This document shows positions 7,744-12,754 of a stretch of 12,754 bases of DNA, piece after piece. How positions within the stretch are numbered: the first letter of the stretch is position 1; the number at the start of each line of letters is the position of its first letter. Made by a program: the position numbers and the translations under genes. Source of the DNA: Parachlorella kessleri (lineage: Eukaryota > Chlorophyta > Trebouxiophyceae > Chlorellales > Chlorellaceae); NCBI GenBank assembly GCA_001598975.1, contig BBXU01000482.1, positions 1 through 12,754 of the forward strand, written 5' to 3'. The notes below the pieces were generated by a model, which saw only the letters and a program-made list of their open reading frames with translations, was not told where the DNA came from and made no database searches.

Positions 7744-10700
7744 GTAAGCCAGGCGTGTGTCTTACCTAGCCGCAGTGCACTGTTAATGCTTTGCAGCCCT
7801 CGTGGAGACATCTGTCCGTAACGCTGAGGCTGGAAGCCTGGTGTTGGTGCAGGACCCTAGCAGACCTACAGCTGCCGCACGCCTTCAGGGAGGTGCGCCT
7901 GGTGGCTTGTGTGTGTGTATGCTACTCAGGGTACTCTGTGCGGCGCCCACAGACTACCTACCTGCGCTGTGCCAGGCAGCAAGCAGCTGGTCCTGTTTGA
8001 TGCTACCTTCGGCACGCTGCAGCCGTTCTTGGACAGTCACTTGCTGCAGGTGGTCGACAAGAGCGCGGATGCAGTGCTGGATGAGATAGAGACGGCCATC
8101 GTGCTGGTGGCATCGTCCATCCTCAAGGGCGAGGGTTTCTCTTACACCCTGCCCAACCGAGCCAAGGGCAATCAGATATATGTACCAGGTGGGTGCAGCC
8201 TGGCATGGCTGCTTCGTGCTGCTCCCATTGCCTCCACTGCCTGGGGCTGCCTTGCAAGGGCCTGCTGCGGTATGCCTCCTAGCAGGGGCGGCTACCTGCC
8301 TGGCCTATATACCCAACACAAGTCCCAGCTGTTTTTGCGTGCCCCAGCCCTTGAGTTGGACGAAAGCACATAGAGCTCTACCGTCCTTCACTGGGCCTGT
8401 GTAGTGCAGAGCTGGACCGCATCGTGCTCAAGGACTCATGCTCGCAGCGGACGTTTGCCAACACCGCCACCTGCCGCAAAGCTGTGATCACCACGCGCAT
8501 ACTTCAGCTTGTGCACGAGTGAGTGGACTGCCCTTGTTTTCTGCATGCTGTGAATGCCTGCCGAGGTGCACAGCTGTCACAATGACTGCTGTTGCCCAGG
8601 CAGCAAGGCCACCCTGCATTGGGACGCTCGGTGGGCTATGGTCACGCAGCATCTGCCACTGCGAGCAAGGCTGTTGACCTTACCCCCCCATCCCTGTTGC
8701 CAGGCTGTGCACAAAGCGCATCCACGTGACAAAGCGTGACCTCTTCTACACAGACGTAAAGCTCTTTGAGGTGGGGTTGGCTGCCTGCCTGGGTCCAGCG
8801 GGTGGCTTGCCTGGCAGCTTACGAGGTCCCGTCCCTTGCTCGTGTAGTTTCACTGCGTGCGATACTCCATCCTGCACTTTCATACATGATTCTCTGATGG
8901 TGATCCCAAGCTTTGCTGGGTGCTGCACAGACTCTCCACCGAGTTCAGTGGCATGTTGTGCTGTCGTTTTCCTCCCGTTTACCTGCCCTGCGCCCATCCT
9001 GCAAGGATGATCGACACAGTGCCCCCGCACAGCATGCACAGCATGCACAGCATGCACAGCCAAACGCTTAAAGAGCTTAGAAATGGTGGTGGTGTTCTGG
9101 GCCACGCTTTGTGGCTTACGTGGTTCAACCCTACTTGCCGTATGCAGGACCAGGGAAATTCTGATGCCATCCTCGACGACTTGGCCTGCATGCTGGGCTG
9201 CACCCGCTCCAGCCTGCACGGTGGGCAAAGGCTGGGTTGAGGAGGTCAGGGGGCCCTTAAATGTAGCTTGCAAGCATGACCTTCTGGGTGGGGCTCGCAC
9301 ACATCATTTCCTTGGTATGGCATGCACATTCCGTCACTTGCTGAATGTGCAGCGGGAAGGATTGAAGGCAAGGTATGTGATGCGCTGCGGCAGCCGGCAT
9401 GGTCTTCACATAAGCCGGGGTTGTGTTAACTGGTGTTGCCTGCCTATACCAGATGACCGCCGAATGGGCTGCTTTCAGAGAGGGGCAGAGAAAGAGAGCC
9501 TTGTAGGGTGGTTGATACGTGCCAAACGGCGGCCGAGCCTCCCCAGCAGGCAAGCGGGCTCCTTCACACCTCCACCTGCTTTCGTGTGGCCCTCCCGCTG
9601 GGTGCAGTGGTAGCATCGGAGAAGGGGGTGGTGGTGGGGCGGCTCACCTTTCGAGAGGATGGGGACTTCATAGACTGCCGCCGCATGGGTGTGGGCGGCA
9701 AAGCAATCCCGCCCAACATTGACAAGGCAAGGTTAGGCGGGTGGACCCCGTGCTGGGACATCTGCCAGCCTGATGTCCAACCTGCCACCGCGTGGGCTGA
9801 CAGGCCCTGGTGGCGTGTTGTTGGCGGGGGTGCATGCCCTCTTAATCGTGACTCTTTTAATGCATGCTGCAGTGCCGCGGGCCGCATTCGCTATGTGCCA
9901 AGCCGAAGCGTGGACACAGTCAGGCGCACTGCCTATGTCGGCTTTGCCTGCCCTCACCCTTTCGTGTACCATGACCTCTCCCCCCCGCTTGCCAAGCATC
10001 CAGCTTGCACTCCTGCCACCTTTGCTACTCCCATGGACAACCCCCCTACCTGTCGTGCTTGCATTGTGTTTGCGGTCGCGTCATTAGGTGACTCGCCCCA
10101 CTATTTGCGTCGTCTGACGGCTCCCTCGTCCCCTCCCCCTTTATCTCCAGGTGGCCGACATCAGCAGTGATGCCATGTTCATCCTGCTGGTGGAGAAGGA
10201 TGCTGCCTTCATGCGCCTGGCGGAGGACCGCTTCTACAACACCTACCCCTGCATCATCATCACCGCCAAGGGCCAGCCTGACGTGGCCACCAGGTGGGGC
10301 GCAGCTTTGAAGCCGTTGATCTGTACATCCGTACTTAGATATGCACATACCTCACTCCACTCTCTACTCATGGTGGTGTCGACAGGATGAGTCTTGGCTG
10401 GCATTGCGTAGGGCGTTTGGGTCGATGCATTGCAAATGTCGATTGGGTCTGCAGAGGTGCTTAGCTTGATTGATGATGATGCCTATCATGTCAGTCATAT
10501 CCATGTCGCGTGTTGTCCCTGGTGTCTGTGGGATAGTCTGGTTCGGTGGTGACCTAGGCTTGTAGTGCCGCGCACCCTGCCGTCCAGCAGCGCAAGATGT
10601 GAGCGGGGGGGCGCATGTATCGCAGCTGCATGCCATCGGGTAGGAGAACGGCTGCAGCCTGGCTGCTGGGCCGCGTTCCTGGCTTGTTGTGCCCTCAATG

Positions 10701-12255
10701 TGGGCACCCTGCATGTGATAACCCGTCGCAAGCAGGGGCCCGCTCCTTCCTCTCCGTTGAGCAGGCTGTTCCTGAGGAAGCTCAAGTCCACGCTGCGGAT
10801 ACCCGTGCTGGCGCTGGTGGACTCGGACCCTTACGGCCTCAAGATCCTCTCCGTCTACATGAAGGGTAAGTGGGTGGGTGGGTGGGTGGGTGGGTTGAGC
10901 CGGGGCTGTGCGCTGGGCTCCCTCTTCACCTTTTGTTCAGGGAGCCAGTGCGGCTGAGCAGCAGCCGCTTGCAGCCATGAGGTGTTGTCGCCTGCCAGGT
11001 TAGCATGGACAAAGCTGGCTGGCCTCCTGCGTGTTGGTACCCCCACGTCAACACTCCCAACCCGTTCACCGTGCCTCCTCCCCTCACACTCCTCGCCCCC
11101 CTGCTCCCCCTCCGCAGGCTCCATGAACATGTCGTACGACAGCAGCAACCTGACCACGCCCGACATCAAGTGGCTGGGGGTGCGCCCCTCCGACCTGGAC
11201 CGCTTCAACATCCCCCAGCAGTGCCGGCTGCCCATGACGGACGAGGATATCCGCACCGGCAAGAAGCTGGTGGGTAAGGGGGTGGGTCGGAGGGGGGATG
11301 CCGGGCTTCCGGATGGAGCTAGGTGGGTGGGGGAGGGGCGGCGCAAAGATGACGGGTGCCATGGTTGTGGTTGGTAGCACTGACATGTTGGCCTTGTGCA
11401 CTTGCCTTGGGCAGGGTGTGAACGGTTGCAAACAGTGTTAGGCATGACATGGTGTCGGCCCGGGGGACGGAGGAGGGAGTGTGAGGACCGGGCCACCAAA
11501 TATCATGGGCCCTTGGGCCTGCTGACGCCTGAGCATGGCCTCGTTCAAAGCCAGGGCTGGCTAGGCCCCTCACCCTGCCAAGTGGCATGTCACTCATGCC
11601 TGCCTGCCAAGGGCATGGTGGCCTCGTGGCTGCGATGCAGCTGGAGGAGGAGTTTGTGAAGGCCAACCCCGAGTGGGTGAAAGAGCTGGAGATTATGGTC
11701 ACCACCAAGGTCAAGGCTGAGATACAGGTGGGACTGGCTAGGCAGGGGGCTGGCGACAATTGTGTGACAGAAGGGGTTGGACTGGGTGCGACGCTGGGTG
11801 GTGATGGGACGCACCTATGCGAGCCTGCTCCCTTCCTGGTTTTGTGTGGCCGGGCTGTTGTTAGGGTTTGGTTGAGTCGGTTCAGTACCTGCCTGGACGC
11901 GAGAGCAGGATGCAGCTGTGAAACAGGCAGGCGTATGTTGCGCCAGCATGTGAGACGGCATGTGGAGGACAGGCAGGCTGCTGGTGCTTCTGAGGGCACA
12001 GGGCGCTGTGGGCTGGGTTTGCCGGTGGTGGCAAGCCATAGGGATAGGTGACCAAGGGGGCTGTGAACAATCAGAGGCTATGGTCGTGCGTTGCACAAGG
12101 CGGTCAACCCGGGCTAGGGAAGGGAGCGAGCAAGCCCAGCGTGCCTTCCTTCAGTGGGTCTCGCTGGCTCCTTGCAGGCGCTGAGCAGCTTTGGCTTCCA
12201 GTACCTGTCGCACCAGTACCTGCCCTTGAAGCTCCAGGAGGGCGACTGGGTGTAG
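7392..12255 (+). CDS. TOP6A: DNA topoisomerase VI subunit A (SPO11-3/TOP6A), complete, 12 exons
   Basis: Catalytic A subunit of the type IIB topoisomerase VI. With the ATP-binding B subunit it makes and reseals double-strand breaks to decatenate DNA; in land plants (SPO11-3, RHL2/BIN5) it is needed for endoreduplication. Exons: 7392-7475, 7682-7743, 7980-8188, 8410-8518, 8704-8770, 9148-9220, 9608-9726, 10151-10293, 10765-10865, 11118-11269, 11641-11727, 12178-12255 (stop TAG). They total 1284 nt, or 427 aa, close to the plant proteins. The catalytic Tyr170 lies in [12 protein letters not shown]; Toprim acidic residues are Glu256 (LLVEKD) and Asp308/Asp310 (LVDSDPYG). The C-terminus, [10 protein letters not shown] to DWV, is family-typical. 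ATG 7392 (context aaacATGt) is the first in-frame ATG and gives a lysine-rich, NLS-like N-terminus. TOP6A rather than meiotic SPO11-1/2 is indicated by close likeness to plant SPO11-3 through the whole core. Weakest point: the exon 2-3 junction. Intron 7 is GC-AG. Confidence 0.93.
7571..7620. repeat. Dispersed repeat, copy A (TOP6A intron 1)
   Basis: It shares cagtacagttca, ctcatc, and tcgcattgcctgccacca (one mismatch) with 12637-12681, in the same order and orientation with small gaps between the blocks. It may be a fragment of an unrecognised interspersed repeat. Confidence 0.55.
7980..9220 (+). other. TOP6A: TOP6A winged-helix (5Y-CAP) catalytic domain, exons 3-6
   Basis: Exon 3 reads [20 protein letters not shown] through GNQIYVP; exon 4 [10 protein letters not shown] and [12 protein letters not shown]; exon 5 [20 protein letters not shown]; exon 6 [20 protein letters not shown] then SSLH. 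The Tyr in RDLFY (about residue 170) is the nucleophile that links to DNA 5' ends in the SPO11/Top6A family. Junctions regenerate Glu (g+ag), Glu (ga+g) and Val (g+tg, into exon 7). Introns at 8189-8409, 8519-8703 and 8771-9147 hold no other gene. Confidence 0.92.
9031..9060. repeat. Three tandem 9-bp units (agcatgcac)
   Basis: agcatgcac is repeated three times exactly, followed by agc, in TOP6A intron 5. Each unit contains the palindrome gcatgc. No function is evident. Confidence 0.9.
9727..10150 (+). other. TOP6A: GC-AG intron 7 of TOP6A
   Basis: The donor is aag|GCAAGG and the acceptor ctccag|gtg. The family sequence [16 protein letters not shown] requires a phase 0 join from 9726 to 10151. 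The nearest GT (9732-9733) lies five bases further and would shift the frame. The exon 7 frame stays open through the whole 424-nt intron and stops only at 10168-10170. Confidence 0.8.
10872..10895 (+). repeat. (GGGT)6 tract beside the 5' splice site of TOP6A intron 9
   Basis: Six GGGT units begin six bases after the start of the donor gtaagt (10866-10871). Four or more G3 tracts with 1-nt loops form one of the strongest predicted G-quadruplex motifs. It lies on the coding strand, so it would also be in the pre-mRNA. Confidence 0.9.
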
Positions 12256-12754
12256 GACGAGCGAGGGGTCGAGTACCAGTGAGGGATTGGCGGGGGAAGG
12301 CAGGAGCAAGGGAGGAGGGCCCTGCGACGCTGGTGGGCAGCTAGTGAGGAGAGTGAAAAGCACGTCCCTGTGTCAGGGGCATTGATTCTGTGAAGAGACT
12401 TCAGAGTACGTCCTCAGTGCTGCAAGCTTGTGCTTGCTGGGTCTCCTGGTGTGAGCGCAGGTTCTTCATGGGTTGCGTTGTAGACGCAGCTGCAGCGGGT
12501 GCCAGCTGTCACCCGCGAAACTGCTGCCTAACCCCTCCTTGTCATGTGCATCTATCAGGGAATCGCCAAAAAGTATACAACCCGATCCCCCCTCCCTGCC
12601 ACCATGCATGAAAGAGTATGTTTGCACCCAACCTATCAGTACAGTTCATCCCTTCTCATCAACTCGCAGTGCCTGCCACCATCACCAAGAGAGCACACTC
12701 CACTTCCCCTGCTTCAATCCAGCTTCACCGGCTACTCTAGTGGCCTTAAGGGTA
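12256..12754 (+). other. Downstream region of TOP6A: 3' UTR start, end not identified
   Basis: No gene is supported on either strand over these 499 nt. TOP6A's 3' UTR begins here, but there is no TGTAA on the plus strand and no reverse-complement copy, so the transcript end may lie beyond the window or use a variant signal. The last 120 nt are C/T/A-rich and hold copy B of a dispersed repeat. Confidence 0.55.
12637..12681. repeat. Dispersed repeat, copy B (downstream of TOP6A)
   Basis: It carries cagtacagttca, ctcatc, and tcgcagtgcctgccacca in the same order as the copy at 7571-7620, with small gaps between the blocks. Confidence 0.55.

Larger units (their letters stand above)
9608..12255 (+). 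other. TOP6A: TOP6A Toprim domain and C-terminus, exons 7-12
   Basis: Exon 7 gives [10 protein letters not shown] and [14 protein letters not shown]; exon 8 [20 protein letters not shown] with the Toprim Glu, then GQPDVATR; exon 9 [19 protein letters not shown] with the DxD pair; exon 10 [17 protein letters not shown] and [17 protein letters not shown]; exon 11 [17 protein letters not shown]; exon 12 [20 protein letters not shown]. The acidic triad that holds Mg2+ is complete, so the gene should encode an active subunit. Introns of 371-471 nt at 9727-10150, 10294-10764, 11270-11640 and 11728-12177 contain nothing else I recognise. Confidence 0.93.

Noticed and set aside
9508..10170. 220-codon plus-strand open frame as a separate gene.
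   Set aside because: It contains TOP6A exon 7 in frame and then reads through intron 7. The conserved part is only 9608-9726.
10855..11499. 214-codon open frame on the minus strand over TOP6A exon 10; also minus-strand frames at 11319-11999, 8746-9300 and 4439-4954.
   Set aside because: They are antisense to verified exons and G/C-rich introns, Pro/His/Ser-rich and unlike any family I know. Long antisense frames are expected in GC-rich DNA.

Overview
This is nuclear DNA from a eukaryote, most likely a green alga (Chlorophyta). Exons of 62-558 nt are separated by introns of about 185-560 nt. Coding third positions favour G and C, CAG/GCA-rich low-complexity sequence is common, and the second gene is closest to plant-type topoisomerase VI subunit A. 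A TGTAA element, the usual chlorophyte polyadenylation signal, lies downstream of the first gene. A chlamydomonadalean source is my guess from sequence style only.

Layout. 1-431: tail of an intron whose upstream exon is outside the window. 432-6313 (+): the 3' part (13 exons, 673 codons plus stop) of a SNF2-family, ISWI-like chromatin-remodelling ATPase. It has the end of the second helicase lobe, a HAND-like post-helicase segment, a tandem zinc-finger module resembling the PHD-C5HCH pair of NSD histone methyltransferases, and a Q/A-rich tail. 6314-7391: probable 3' UTR, intergenic DNA and the unresolved promoter/5' UTR of the next gene. 7392-12255 (+): a complete 12-exon gene for DNA topoisomerase VI subunit A (SPO11-3/TOP6A, 427 aa). 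The catalytic Tyr and the Toprim acidic residues are all present. 12256-12754: downstream sequence with no recognisable gene.

The exon models come from protein-family conservation, splice consensus and phase. Both assembled frames are open from end to end (2023 nt after an incoming partial codon, and 1284 nt). Two junctions keep frame only with GC-AG introns, and several donors are tandem sites 3-5 nt apart. The genes lie head to tail and both act on chromatin or DNA topology, but nothing shows that they work together. I found no mobile element, CRISPR array, RNA gene or viral gene. The most unusual content is the ISWI-like ATPase joined to NSD-type zinc fingers, followed by the splice-site and G-quadruplex features.
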